A stretch of 64,000 bases of DNA from CBDCGS01 sp965216915 (GTDB taxonomy: Bacteria; Pseudomonadota; Alphaproteobacteria; UBA828). Positions 25,527-33,890 of the stretch are shown piece by piece. Under the pieces are notes generated by a model. It was given only the letters and a program-made list of their open reading frames with translations, ran no database searches and was not told the DNA's origin. Within the stretch, counting starts at the first letter, position 1; each line of letters starts with the position of its first letter. The position numbers and the translations under genes are program-made. Location of the stretch: assembly GCA_965216915.1 (NCBI GenBank), contig CBDCGS010000011.1:558001-622000 (forward strand). The letters run 5' to 3'.

Positions 25527-26288
25527 CTAGTAGATGCTGAAAGGGAAGTACCGAGCGTTGATTTCTTCGTAGGTGCCGTCCGCGAGAATCGCGGCGAGCG
25601 CATCGTTCAGCCGCTGCAGGAGGGCCGTGTCGTCCTTGCGCACGGCGATGCCGATGCCGTCGTCGAGGCTATAGCCGTCGCCAAAGAACTCAAATCCGGC
25701 GCCATCCTCGGTCTGGAGCCACTCGTAGAGCACCAGCCCATCGGCGAAGAGAGCATCCAACCGGCCGTTGGCCATATCCAGGTTCGCGTTCTCCTGGGTG
25801 TCGTAGAGCTTGATCTCGGCGTCGTCGGCCAGATTGTCCTCAAGCCAGCCGGCGGCGACGGTCGCGCGCTGCGTGCCGATGGTCTTTCCGCTGAGATTGT
25901 TGGGATCGAGGCCGGAGCCCTTCGGGCCGACGAAGCGCACGAGGTTGCTGTAGTACTTGTTCGTGAAGCTCACCGCCTTTTTGCGTTCATCGGTGATCGA
26001 CATGCTGGCGACGATCGCATCATATTTGTTGGCGAGGAGCGCCGGGATAATGCCGTCCCAATCCTGTGCGATAAGCTCGCAGGTCACGTTCATTTTTTCG
26101 CAGAGCGCCCGCGCGATCTCGACATCGAATCCACCGAGCGCGCCGGTTTCGTCGATGAAGTTGAACGGCGGGTAGGCACCCTCCGTGCCGATCCGCACGG
26201 TCTCGGCCTTCGCGACCTGCGTGCCGGTGACGACGCCCATCGCGACGATCGCGGCGCCAAGCAATCCCACCATGAACCGATTCATCAT
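25527..26288 (-). CDS. Polar amino acid ABC substrate-binding protein
   Basis: The 253-residue periplasmic protein has a signal peptide (MVGLLGAAIVAMGVVTGTQV) and a family 3 binding-protein body: VRIGTEGAYPPFNFIDETG, then GFDVEIARALCEKM, CELIAQDWDGIIPALLANKY, SMSITDERKKAVSFT, and the second-lobe motif GTQRATVAAGWLED. The sequence is closest to the Lys/Arg/ornithine or opine type. Start 26288 (ATG ATG) has GGGGAG 6-8 nt upstream. An ATG 24 nt further out lacks one. It lies within the puuA-puuB-ABC operon, so a gamma-glutamyl or amine substrate is possible. Confidence 0.92.
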   Translation of the reverse strand: MMNRFMVGLLGAAIVAMGVVTGTQVAKAETVRIGTEGAYPPFNFIDETGALGGFDVEIARALCEKMNVTCELIAQDWDGIIPALLANKYDAIVASMSITDERKKAVSFTNKYYSNLVRFVGPKGSGLDPNNLSGKTIGTQRATVAAGWLEDNLADDAEIKLYDTQENANLDMANGRLDALFADGLVLYEWLQTEDGAGFEFFGDGYSLDDGIGIAVRKDDTALLQRLNDALAAILADGTYEEINARYFPFSIY

Positions 26289-26365
26289 CAATCTCCCCAG
26301 ATCGTTCTTCATAGGATGTACAACGTTGAGAGCGGCTGCGGCCCGCGTCAAGCGCGCCGTGCACG

Positions 26366-27151
26366 TCAAAGCTCCTGGGAGAGGAACTGGCGGAGGCGGT
26401 CCGAGCGCGGGTTCCCGAACAGCTCGGCCGGCGGACCCTCCTCCTCCACGGCGCCGTCGTGGAGAAACACCACACGGCTCGCGACCTCGCGGGCAAAGGC
26501 CATCTCGTGGGTCACGAGCAGCATGGTCCGCCCTTCTCCCGCGATGTCGCGGATCACCTTGAGCACTTCGCCGATGAGTTCAGGATCGAGCGCGGAGGTG
26601 GGCTCGTCGAACAGCATCAAGCGTGGCTCCATGGCGAGCGCCCGGGCGATTGCGGCGCGTTGCTGCTGTCCGCCCGAGAGGTGCGCGGGATAATGGCCAA
26701 GCTTATCGCCGAGACCGACGCGCTCCAGGAGGGCGCCCGCGCGGTCGCGCGCCTCGGCCTTGGAAAGGCCGAGAACCCGGACAGGCGCTTCCGCGACGTT
26801 CTGCAGCACCGTCATGTGGCTCCAGAGATTGAAGCTCTGGAACACCATGCCAGCCTGCGCGCGGATACGGTCGACCTGCCTCTGGTTGGCCGGCACCTGC
26901 CCACGCCGCGTGCGCCTCATTTCGATCAGCTCGCCGCCAACGCGCACTTCGCCGGAATCGGGGATTTCCAGGAGATTGATGCAGCGCAGCAACGTGCTCT
27001 TGCCTGAGCCGGATGAGCCGACGATTGCGATGACGTCGCCGTCGTCGGCGGAGAGCGAGACCCCGCGCAGCACCTCGACGGCGCCGAAGCTCTTGTAGAG
27101 ATCGCGCACGCTGAGCGCCGAGGCATCGCTCTGGCCAGCCGCATCGGTCAT
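26366..27151 (-). CDS. Polar amino acid ABC transporter ATPase (HisP/GlnQ-like)
   Basis: This 261-residue ATPase has Walker A GSSGSGKST, Q-loop MVFQSFNLWSHMTVLQNV, signature LSGGQQQRAAIARALAMEP, Walker B LMLFDEPTSALDPE and switch VTHEMAFAREV. This is the complete HisP/GlnQ pattern with no C-terminal regulatory domain. It is encoded between puuB and the binding-protein gene on the same strand. The 62-bp gap to puuB has no clear terminator, so it is probably transcribed with puuA-puuB. Confidence 0.94.
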   Translation of the reverse strand: MTDAAGQSDASALSVRDLYKSFGAVEVLRGVSLSADDGDVIAIVGSSGSGKSTLLRCINLLEIPDSGEVRVGGELIEMRRTRRGQVPANQRQVDRIRAQAGMVFQSFNLWSHMTVLQNVAEAPVRVLGLSKAEARDRAGALLERVGLGDKLGHYPAHLSGGQQQRAAIARALAMEPRLMLFDEPTSALDPELIGEVLKVIRDIAGEGRTMLLVTHEMAFAREVASRVVFLHDGAVEEEGPPAELFGNPRSDRLRQFLSQEL

Positions 27152-27214
27152 GCCCCCACACTACGGAAAAACGGGCCGTCGGGCACCGTTTCGATCGGGT
27201 GGGAGCGGAGAACC

Positions 27215-28519
27215 TCAGAGAAGGTCGCGCAGCGCGTAGTAGCGCATCCCGAGCACCAGCAGCGGCCAACGCAGCAGCGTGCCGCCGGGCCAAGCGGGTT
27301 GCGGCAGTCGCGCGAACACATCGAAGCGCTCGGCCGTGCCCGCGATCGCCTCGGCGACGAGCTTGCCCGCGAAGCTCGCCATCCCGACGCCGTGACCCGA
27401 ATAACCCTGCGCATAATAGAGTTCGGGTGCAGCCCGGCCGAAGCTCGGCATGCGCGCACGGGTGATCGCGAGCGTCCCGCCCCAGGCATGATCGATCCCC
27501 ACATCGGCGAGCTGTGGAAACACCCGAAGCATGCGCCTGCGAACAAAGCCCTTCAGATCCCGCGGAAAACTGCGGCTGTAGCTCTCGCCACCGCCGAATA
27601 GGAGCCGCCGATCGGCCGAAAGCCTGTAATAGTCGATCACGAACTTGGTGTCGGAGACCGCCTCATCGCCCGGAATCAGGGCGTGCGCACGCGCGTCGCC
27701 GAGCGGTGCGGTGGCGAGGATGTAGTTGTTGATCGGCATGATGCGCCCGGCGATGCGCGGCACCAGCCGATCCAGATATCCGTTGCACGCGAGGAGAACC
27801 CGATCGGCGCAGACCGTGTGGCCCGACGCACGAAGTGCCCAGGGCGGGCCGCTGCCGATCGTCTCGACCGCCGCCTGCTCATGGATCGCTGCTCCGGCAG
27901 CGGACGCCGCGCGGCCGAGGCCGAGGGCGTAGTTGAGGGGATGAAGATGTGCCGCCCCGGTGTCGACGTAGCCGCCGTGATAGCGTGTCGTGGCGACCCG
28001 CCCGGCGAGCGCCGCCTTGTCGAGCGGCTCGATCGCCTGGTAGCGGTATGTGGTGTGCAGGTGCGCCGCATAGCGGGCGAGAAAGCCCGCGTGGCGCGCC
28101 CGATGCGCGGCATGAATGATCCCGGGCTTGAGGTCGCAGGCGATGCGGTGCTGCGCGATCAGCGCCTTGACGCAGGCCTTCGCCTCCTCAGCCAATGCCC
28201 ATAGAGCTTGCGCCGCGTCCATGCCGAGCTCCGCCTCGAGCGCCGTTTGGATGCGCCGCTGACCCGAGCCGAGCTGGCCGCCATTGCGGCCGGAGGCGCC
28301 GCCGCCCACACGGCGCGCCTCGAGGAGCACGGTGTCGTAACCCCACTCGGCGAGGTGCAGTGCCGCCGAGAGCCCCGTATAGCCGCCGCCGACAATCGCG
28401 ACATCGGCGCGGCGGTCGGCAGTCAGCGTGGGCCAAGCCGGACGCTCGACCGCGCTCGCCTCGTAGTAACTCGGGGTCTCGCCATCATGTTGCGCGTAGC
28501 GCGGACCGGAGCGCAGCAC
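27215..28519 (-). CDS. puuB: FAD-dependent amine oxidase, gamma-glutamylputrescine oxidase-like
   Basis: The 434-residue protein opens with SYYEASAVERPAWP and the FAD dinucleotide-binding motif VAIVGGGYTGLSAALHLAEWG (about residues 40-60). The DAO-family blocks GGASGRNGGQLG and YSGHGVGMASFAG are also present. This is the arrangement of PuuB, which oxidises gamma-glutamylputrescine. The frame is open far upstream through the puuA-like gene. GTG 28519, 15 nt after that gene's stop, gives the family length. Its partner upstream is a PuuA-like glutamine synthetase, which supports the polyamine call; oxidation of another gamma-glutamyl amine is possible. Confidence 0.85.
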   Translation of the reverse strand: MLRSGPRYAQHDGETPSYYEASAVERPAWPTLTADRRADVAIVGGGYTGLSAALHLAEWGYDTVLLEARRVGGGASGRNGGQLGSGQRRIQTALEAELGMDAAQALWALAEEAKACVKALIAQHRIACDLKPGIIHAAHRARHAGFLARYAAHLHTTYRYQAIEPLDKAALAGRVATTRYHGGYVDTGAAHLHPLNYALGLGRAASAAGAAIHEQAAVETIGSGPPWALRASGHTVCADRVLLACNGYLDRLVPRIAGRIMPINNYILATAPLGDARAHALIPGDEAVSDTKFVIDYYRLSADRRLLFGGGESYSRSFPRDLKGFVRRRMLRVFPQLADVGIDHAWGGTLAITRARMPSFGRAAPELYYAQGYSGHGVGMASFAGKLVAEAIAGTAERFDVFARLPQPAWPGGTLLRWPLLVLGMRYYALRDLL

Positions 28520-28533
28520 CTCAGGGCACCGGT

Positions 28534-29892
28534 TCAGACCGCGAGCAGCAGATATTCCCGCTCCCAGGAGCTCACCACGCGCAGATAGGCGTCGTACTCG
28601 GCCGAGACGACCTCCCGCAGGCCCCGCACGAACGGCGCACCGAGCATGGCGCGGGCCTCCGCCGAGGCGCCGAAGCGCTCGAGCGCATCGGTGAGGTCGA
28701 GCGGCAGCGTCGCGTAATGATCGGTGCCATCGTCGGCCACGGGGCGCGACGCCTCGACGCCGGTCGTCATACCGAGATAGCCCGCCGCGAGAGAGGCGGC
28801 AATCGCGAGATAGGGGTTGGTGTCCGAGCCCGGCACGCGGTTCTCGATGCGCCGATCGTCCGGTCCCGAATCGGGAATGCGCAAGCCGCACAGCCGGTTG
28901 TCGTAGCCCCACGCGAGGTTGAACGTCTTGTCACCGCCGAAGCGAATACGCCGGTACGAATTCACGTTCGGCGCGATCAGCGGCATCAGCGCGGGCAGAT
29001 GCGCCTGCAAGCCGCCGAGATAGCTGAAAAAGAGCGGCGTCTCCCGCCCCGTTGCACTCGAGAACACATTGTCGCCGTTCGCCACGTCGTACACCGACTG
29101 GTGGAGATGCAGGGCGCTCCCGGGTTGGTTCTGCATCGGCTTCGCCATGAATGTGGCGTAGAAGCCGTGGCGCTGCGCGGTCTGCCGCACCGTGCGCTTG
29201 AAGAGGAACACCTGGTCGGCGATCTCGAGCGGGTCGCCGTGACGGAAGTTGATCTCCATCTGACCCGCGCCGCTCTCGTGGTTGAGTGTGTCGATATCGA
29301 GGGCCTGTGCCTCGCAATAATCGTAGACATCCTCGAAGAACGGGTCGAATTCGTTGACCGCGTCGATGCCGAACTCCTGCCGCCCGATCTCGCGCCGTCC
29401 GGACGCGCCGACGGGCGGGCGCAGCGCATAATCGGGATCGGTGTTCTTCTCCACCAGGTAGAACTCGAGCTCAGGCGCGACCACGGGCTGCCAACCGCTC
29501 CGCCGATAGCGCCGCAGCACGCGCTTCAGCACGTTGCGCGTGTAGGTGCTCGAGAGCCTGCCGTCGCGGTCGCGACAGTCGGCGATGATCTGCGCCGTCG
29601 GGTCCTCGTACCACGGCACGACCCGCAGGCTGGCGGCGTCGGGCTCGAGGTAGAGATCTCCGTCGCTCGCTTCGACGGCGGTCGCGCCCTTGGGCAGATA
29701 TTCGCCGGTGAGGGTGTGCACGAGGATGTTCTTGGGCAGGCGGTGGCCGCGGTCCTTGAGCCCGTCGATAAACTTGTCGGTGGGCAGGATCTTGCCGCGT
29801 GGCACGCCAGCGAGGTCGGGCACCATGCACTCGACCTCCATGATGCTGCGCTCCTTGAGCCACGCCTCGATCGCGATGTGCGCGCGGGTCAT
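28534..29892 (-). CDS. puuA: Glutamine synthetase-family enzyme, gamma-glutamylputrescine synthetase-like
   Basis: The 452-residue protein has the glutamine synthetase fold. Metal and ATP motifs include APELEFYLVEKN, NHESGAGQMEINF, SALHLHQSVYDV and the loop NVNSYRRIRFGGDKTFNLAW, with ENRVPGSDTNPYLAIAA near the end. It is shorter than GlnA-III forms and best fits PuuA/SpuI enzymes that ligate glutamate to putrescine. It is the first gene of a probable six-gene operon (puuA, puuB, HisP-like ATPase, binding protein, two permeases). No adenylylation tyrosine loop of GlnA type is seen. The amine substrate is inferred from context. Confidence 0.85.
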   Translation of the reverse strand: MTRAHIAIEAWLKERSIMEVECMVPDLAGVPRGKILPTDKFIDGLKDRGHRLPKNILVHTLTGEYLPKGATAVEASDGDLYLEPDAASLRVVPWYEDPTAQIIADCRDRDGRLSSTYTRNVLKRVLRRYRRSGWQPVVAPELEFYLVEKNTDPDYALRPPVGASGRREIGRQEFGIDAVNEFDPFFEDVYDYCEAQALDIDTLNHESGAGQMEINFRHGDPLEIADQVFLFKRTVRQTAQRHGFYATFMAKPMQNQPGSALHLHQSVYDVANGDNVFSSATGRETPLFFSYLGGLQAHLPALMPLIAPNVNSYRRIRFGGDKTFNLAWGYDNRLCGLRIPDSGPDDRRIENRVPGSDTNPYLAIAASLAAGYLGMTTGVEASRPVADDGTDHYATLPLDLTDALERFGASAEARAMLGAPFVRGLREVVSAEYDAYLRVVSSWEREYLLLAV

Positions 29893-30080
29893 CTCGCCTC
29901 GTCTTTCGTCCGACGCGGAGTCTATGCCAGGCCTCTAGCCCGCGTCACGCCGGCAACCGTGCCCCGCGTGCGGCGGATCAACACCTCGTGAGGTCGCGCG
30001 CACGCACCGGGCCGGAAGCACCGACATGTGGTAGGACGCGCCGACGACGAAATCGTTAACGAACCGCCTGGGAGCAACCA

Positions 30081-30635
30081 ATGTCATTTCATCGGCAGCG
30101 CAAGACCGCGGGTCCGCGGGCAGGCCAACGCGTCGGCGTCCTCACTCGAGCGGGCCTCGCGCTGCTCCTGATCGGGATTGCGGCGAGTGTGATGCCCGCC
30201 GCCGCGGAAGAGGTCGCGGTCGAGACGGTGCTCTCGCCACAAGAGCAGATCCGCCTGAATTTCGAGGATGGCAGCGGGCATTTCGTGCTGATGGTGCGGC
30301 GCGAAGGTACAGCGGACGGCACCGGTCCCTTCGCCGGCGCCAAGGTCGTCGAATATGGCTTCCACGACATCGTGCGCGGCCAGGGCGGACACCCGATCGG
30401 CTATCTCGAGGTCACCGCACCCGATGGCGCGGTCGCCTACCTGAAATGGCAGGTTCGCGCGATCTTCGTCGCGGGCGAGGAGAAGCCCCGCCTCATCGAC
30501 AACGGCGTGTGGGAGCTCGCCGGCGGCACCGGCCAGTTCGCCGGCAAGCGCGGCCTTGGCACATTGGTGATCAAGCCGGTGAGCAAAACCGACCGCCTCT
30601 TCATTCTGGAGGGCGAGATTGCGCAAGCACCGTAA
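30081..30635 (+). CDS. Secreted beta-barrel-like protein of unknown function
   Basis: The 184-residue protein has a long basic n-region and a signal peptide (GLALLLIGIAASVMPAAAEE) cleaved near residue 42. The mature part is rich in beta-strand patterns and contains GPFAGAKVVEYGFHDI and ELAGGTGQFAGKRGLGTLVI. The GGTGxFAGxxGxG motif is seen in allene-oxide-cyclase-like and related small barrels. I can name a fold class but not a function. It stands alone between puuA and tRNA-Thr, with no operon partner. Confidence 0.7.
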   Translation: MSFHRQRKTAGPRAGQRVGVLTRAGLALLLIGIAASVMPAAAEEVAVETVLSPQEQIRLNFEDGSGHFVLMVRREGTADGTGPFAGAKVVEYGFHDIVRGQGGHPIGYLEVTAPDGAVAYLKWQVRAIFVAGEEKPRLIDNGVWELAGGTGQFAGKRGLGTLVIKPVSKTDRLFILEGEIAQAP

Positions 30636-30667
30636 ACCGTGCTCGCGCTGTGAAAAAACGGGGTGGA

Positions 30668-30743
30668 TGGTGCCGCAGGAGGGACTCGAACCCCCGACCC
30701 CAGCATTACGAATGCCGTGCTCTACCAGCTGAGCTACTGCGGC
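30668..30743 (-). tRNA. tRNA-Thr (anticodon CGT)
   Basis: The 76-nt gene folds as a standard cloverleaf on the minus strand. The acceptor stem GCCGCAG/CTGCGGC is fully paired, with discriminator A and an encoded CCA end (30668-30670). The D-arm has GCTC...GAGC pairing. The anticodon arm is CGGCA-TTCGTAA-TGCTG with anticodon CGT, which reads ACG (Thr). The T-arm carries GGGGG-TTCGAGT-CCCTC. No second tRNA is nearby. Confidence 0.96.
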
Positions 30744-30870
30744 GTTAGGCGACCCGGGCGGAGTGTGCCCGCGCGGGCTTCAGCGAGTGTTAACGGCCCC
30801 GCGCGCGTAGAACAAGCCCAATCTCGGGGCACGGCGGCCCGTCGCGCGCCCCTGTGCGGCGCGACCCGCC

Positions 30871-31926
30871 TCACGGTGATGCGACACGCGGAGCGCGCCG
30901 GCCGCGCATCAGGCGGATCAGCTCGGAGAAGCCGGAAAGCTCCGCCTCGAACTCGATCTTCGAGACGCGGTTGTCGTCGAGGATCCGCGGCAGGCCGTAG
31001 GGTGCTGTGTCGCGCGCGACCAACCCCGAGCGGCAGGTCGTGGCGGTCTCCACGCCATCCTGCGCGAGGATCGGCCAGTGATCGTGCGACCAGTCGCCGC
31101 TTGGATAGCAGAAATCGACCATGCGCTCGCCAATCACCGGTTCCACGCGCGCACGGTTCTCTTGGAGCTCGGCCAGCGCCACGCCGGCATCGGTCGGAAA
31201 GCGGTGCCGATGGGTGTGCAGACCGATGCGCACATCGGACTCCTGCAGCGCGACGAGCTCGTCGGTCGAAACCAGGCTCAGAATGCGGCTCGCGGCGATC
31301 CGGTCATAGTCGACCGACAGACGCTCGGCGAGGCGGCGCGAGAGGGCGACGCGGCCCGGCTCATCCAGGGTCGCGCTGCCGTGCGCATGGACCAGCTCGC
31401 TGACGGCTCTCCGGCGTGCGTCCGAAAACGCGAGCGCCGTCGCGTCCTCGAGTTCCGGGACCCCTAAGCCCGAGAGATCGACGGTCGTGCACGGCGACTT
31501 CCAGCACATATAGTCGACCGCGAGCTGGAAGATCGGGGTCCCCTTCTCGAAATAGTAGGAGGTGAGGTAGAGCGTCGCCGGCATGCCATGCTTTTTCAGC
31601 ACGTCGCGCGCGACGGCGTAGACGCTGTGGAAGCCATCATCGATCGTGATCGCCACCGCGCCGGGCGGCAGGGTGCCGGCGCCCAGCCGCGCGAGCGCAT
31701 CGCCCAGATGGAGGACCGGATGCTTCTTGTCGCGCAAATAGCGCATGCGGTCGTCGAGGAATTCCCGGGTGACGAACAGGCTCTCGCGAAACCGGTCTTC
31801 GTCATCCAGAACGAAGCCGTGATAGCAGAGGATGCGCAGCTTCGAGCGCGTCAGCCAGCGTGAAACCTGAAAGAGACCGAGCCACTTGCAGAGGCCGTAG
31901 AAGCCGCGGACCAGTCGTCGCCGCAT
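30871..31926 (-). CDS. NodB-family polysaccharide deacetylase
   Basis: The 351-residue protein shows the NodB homology fold of carbohydrate esterase family 4. Motif 1 is TIDDG with Asp96 and Asp97. The metal-binding histidine motif is LHTHRH (His237, His239, His241). Motif 3 is FCYPSGDWSHDH (272 on). Residues 1-30 are basic/hydrophobic and could associate with the membrane, but no clean signal peptide is seen. It probably removes N- or O-acetyl groups from a polysaccharide. It lies 4 bp after a FemAB/GNAT fusion gene, and both likely act in extracellular glycan or lipid-linked sugar modification. Confidence 0.88.
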   Translation of the reverse strand: MRRRLVRGFYGLCKWLGLFQVSRWLTRSKLRILCYHGFVLDDEDRFRESLFVTREFLDDRMRYLRDKKHPVLHLGDALARLGAGTLPPGAVAITIDDGFHSVYAVARDVLKKHGMPATLYLTSYYFEKGTPIFQLAVDYMCWKSPCTTVDLSGLGVPELEDATALAFSDARRRAVSELVHAHGSATLDEPGRVALSRRLAERLSVDYDRIAASRILSLVSTDELVALQESDVRIGLHTHRHRFPTDAGVALAELQENRARVEPVIGERMVDFCYPSGDWSHDHWPILAQDGVETATTCRSGLVARDTAPYGLPRILDDNRVSKIEFEAELSGFSELIRLMRGRRAPRVASP

Positions 31927-31930
31927 CGTG

Positions 31931-33811
31931 CTAGCTCGCCGTCAGATTCGCGAGACGCGCGCGGTCTTCCCGCGCGCCTTGGCTTGGCGCCGTCTCAGGG
32001 CCCTGATGCGTGACACGCCCGAAGCGGCACCGGCGGTGCAGGCTGCAATCGTAGACGAAACCGAGCTTCTCGATCACATGCCGCGAGGGCCCGTTGTTCG
32101 CCATGACCGAGATGTAAACCCGCTCCGTCCCGGGGACTGCCGCGGCGTCCTTCAACATCTGGCGGATCGCACGTTGGTAGAGGCCGCGGCCTCGCGCTTG
32201 CGGGTGGGTGTAGAAGTCGAACAGCACGGCACTGTTGGGCGGGTAGGTGAACGTGGCGTCGACCTCGGTGAAGCGTGCTTCGCTCTCGCGCTCATTCAGC
32301 CAGCCATAGTGCGCGAGGTGCGCGAGGCGATCGTCCGTGGCGCTCGTATAGACGTGCGAGCCGTTCTCCAGTTGCCGGAGCGCCCGCGCCATGAAGCCGG
32401 CGCGCGACAACCAGGGTGAGGTTGCCTCGAAGCGAAGCAGATCGTCGATGTCGTCACGCTTCATGGCGACCTCGGACGTGAGCGCCGCGATCCTCTCGAC
32501 CTCGTAGTAGTAGACCCGAAATTCACGGTGTTCATAGGCCCAGCGCCTGAAGCGCCGGCCGATCGCCGCGGGGGCGCGACGCAGGGCGGCGGTCGTGTTG
32601 CGCACCGCGCGCGGCGTCACGCCGAAGGGCGCCAACGGACGCGTCAGCGCGATCAGGCCCCGCTCCAGGCCTCCATCCTTGGCGGTCGCCGGCGCCGCCT
32701 GGCGGATCGTCGCGGTGGCATCGCGCACGGTCTGCGGGGTTGCGCCCACCAGAGCGAGCGCACGCTTCATGAGGGTGAGCGCACCTTGCGTTCGAGCCGC
32801 CTTCGACGCCGCACGCTTGTCGAAGCGCACCGTGACTTCCCGCACGGTATCGCCGTCGTTGGCAAAGCGTTCCTTCCACGGACCGCCCGGCGTCAGGTCG
32901 ACCAGCGTCCGCCCCTCGCCCAAGGCTTCGCGGCACAGGAAGAGAACACCGAACTTGCCCGGCGAATGACGTGCCAGGAGAACGGAATGCGCGAACACAC
33001 CGATCGAGAGCGTCTCGCCGCTCTTGACGCTGAGAATCGCCGCGGCCAGCGCCTCGCCCGCCCGAAAAACGAAGGCGTGGAGGAGTCCCGACGCCATCAG
33101 GTTGAGATAGAAGCGCTTTTTGCAGGCGTCGTCGTGGAACGGCGTGACCCCGTTGATCGCGCCCTGGCGCAGATCGTAGTGGCGCGCAAGCTCATCGATG
33201 ACCGCCGCGAGCTCCGTCTCGCTTGTGAGCGTGCCGAAGGTCAACGCGTCGCCGCCGACTTTGCGCAGGCGGTTCAGCCGGCTCTTGTTGCTTTTCTTGC
33301 GGAGCGTCGCCTCGATCTGCTGGCCGTCACCAAGACGAATGAAAGGACGGCGGACCTCGCGGATCGATACGAGATCATGCCACACAGCGCCCTCGTGCAG
33401 CCATTCCGCGGGCGCATCGGGCGGCAGGTACCGGAACACGAGCGCGCCCTGGGGGAAGCGCGCGCGCAAGGCGGCGAGGGCGGCGACAATGAACGCGTTC
33501 CCCCCGTCGGGGCGCGCGAGCCAGGCGTGGTACTCGGCCTGGTGGTCGCCAACATGGAGGATGCGGCCGGAGCCGGTTTCTTGCGCGAGCACGAGCAAGC
33601 CCTCGGGCTCGCTGCTGCCGCCCGCCCCGCCGACGACCAGCAGCGGAGCCGCGCTCGCCGCGTAGGCGTCATACCATGCACAGGCGAACGCCGGCGTCTG
33701 GAAGCCCGTCGCCCAGGGGCAGCCGTCATGGAGCGCCCGCCACGCGCGCAAGAAGTCTTCTCTGGCCAGGAGGGCCTCAGCCTCTGGACCCTCGATGATG
33801 CGGATCTCCAT
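31931..33811 (-). CDS. FemAB-like and GNAT acyltransferase fusion protein
   Basis: The 626-residue protein has two acyltransferase regions. The N-terminal part (1-330) resembles CelD/FemAB-type GNAT folds found in exopolysaccharide clusters (DHQAEYHAWLARPD, RKKSNKSRLNRLRK, SPGKFGVLFLCREAL). The C-terminal part (about 425-610) is a second GNAT domain with the acetyl-CoA loop QARGRGLYQRAIRQML (538-553) and NNGPSRHVIEKLGFVYD. Between them two similar helical segments (about 350-376 and 390-416) share the pattern GxTPxxVRxxTAxxR. It is followed after 4 bp by a polysaccharide deacetylase gene. Substrates unknown; an N-acyl sugar or lipid is likely. Confidence 0.82.
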   Translation of the reverse strand: MEIRIIEGPEAEALLAREDFLRAWRALHDGCPWATGFQTPAFACAWYDAYAASAAPLLVVGGAGGSSEPEGLLVLAQETGSGRILHVGDHQAEYHAWLARPDGGNAFIVAALAALRARFPQGALVFRYLPPDAPAEWLHEGAVWHDLVSIREVRRPFIRLGDGQQIEATLRKKSNKSRLNRLRKVGGDALTFGTLTSETELAAVIDELARHYDLRQGAINGVTPFHDDACKKRFYLNLMASGLLHAFVFRAGEALAAAILSVKSGETLSIGVFAHSVLLARHSPGKFGVLFLCREALGEGRTLVDLTPGGPWKERFANDGDTVREVTVRFDKRAASKAARTQGALTLMKRALALVGATPQTVRDATATIRQAAPATAKDGGLERGLIALTRPLAPFGVTPRAVRNTTAALRRAPAAIGRRFRRWAYEHREFRVYYYEVERIAALTSEVAMKRDDIDDLLRFEATSPWLSRAGFMARALRQLENGSHVYTSATDDRLAHLAHYGWLNERESEARFTEVDATFTYPPNSAVLFDFYTHPQARGRGLYQRAIRQMLKDAAAVPGTERVYISVMANNGPSRHVIEKLGFVYDCSLHRRCRFGRVTHQGPETAPSQGAREDRARLANLTAS

Positions 33812-33890
33812 GAGACCGTTCTACTCGGCTAGTTTTTAACAATCACTGGCCAACCGATCGCCGGTGTGGGCGGCGACCGGCGAAAGCTCG

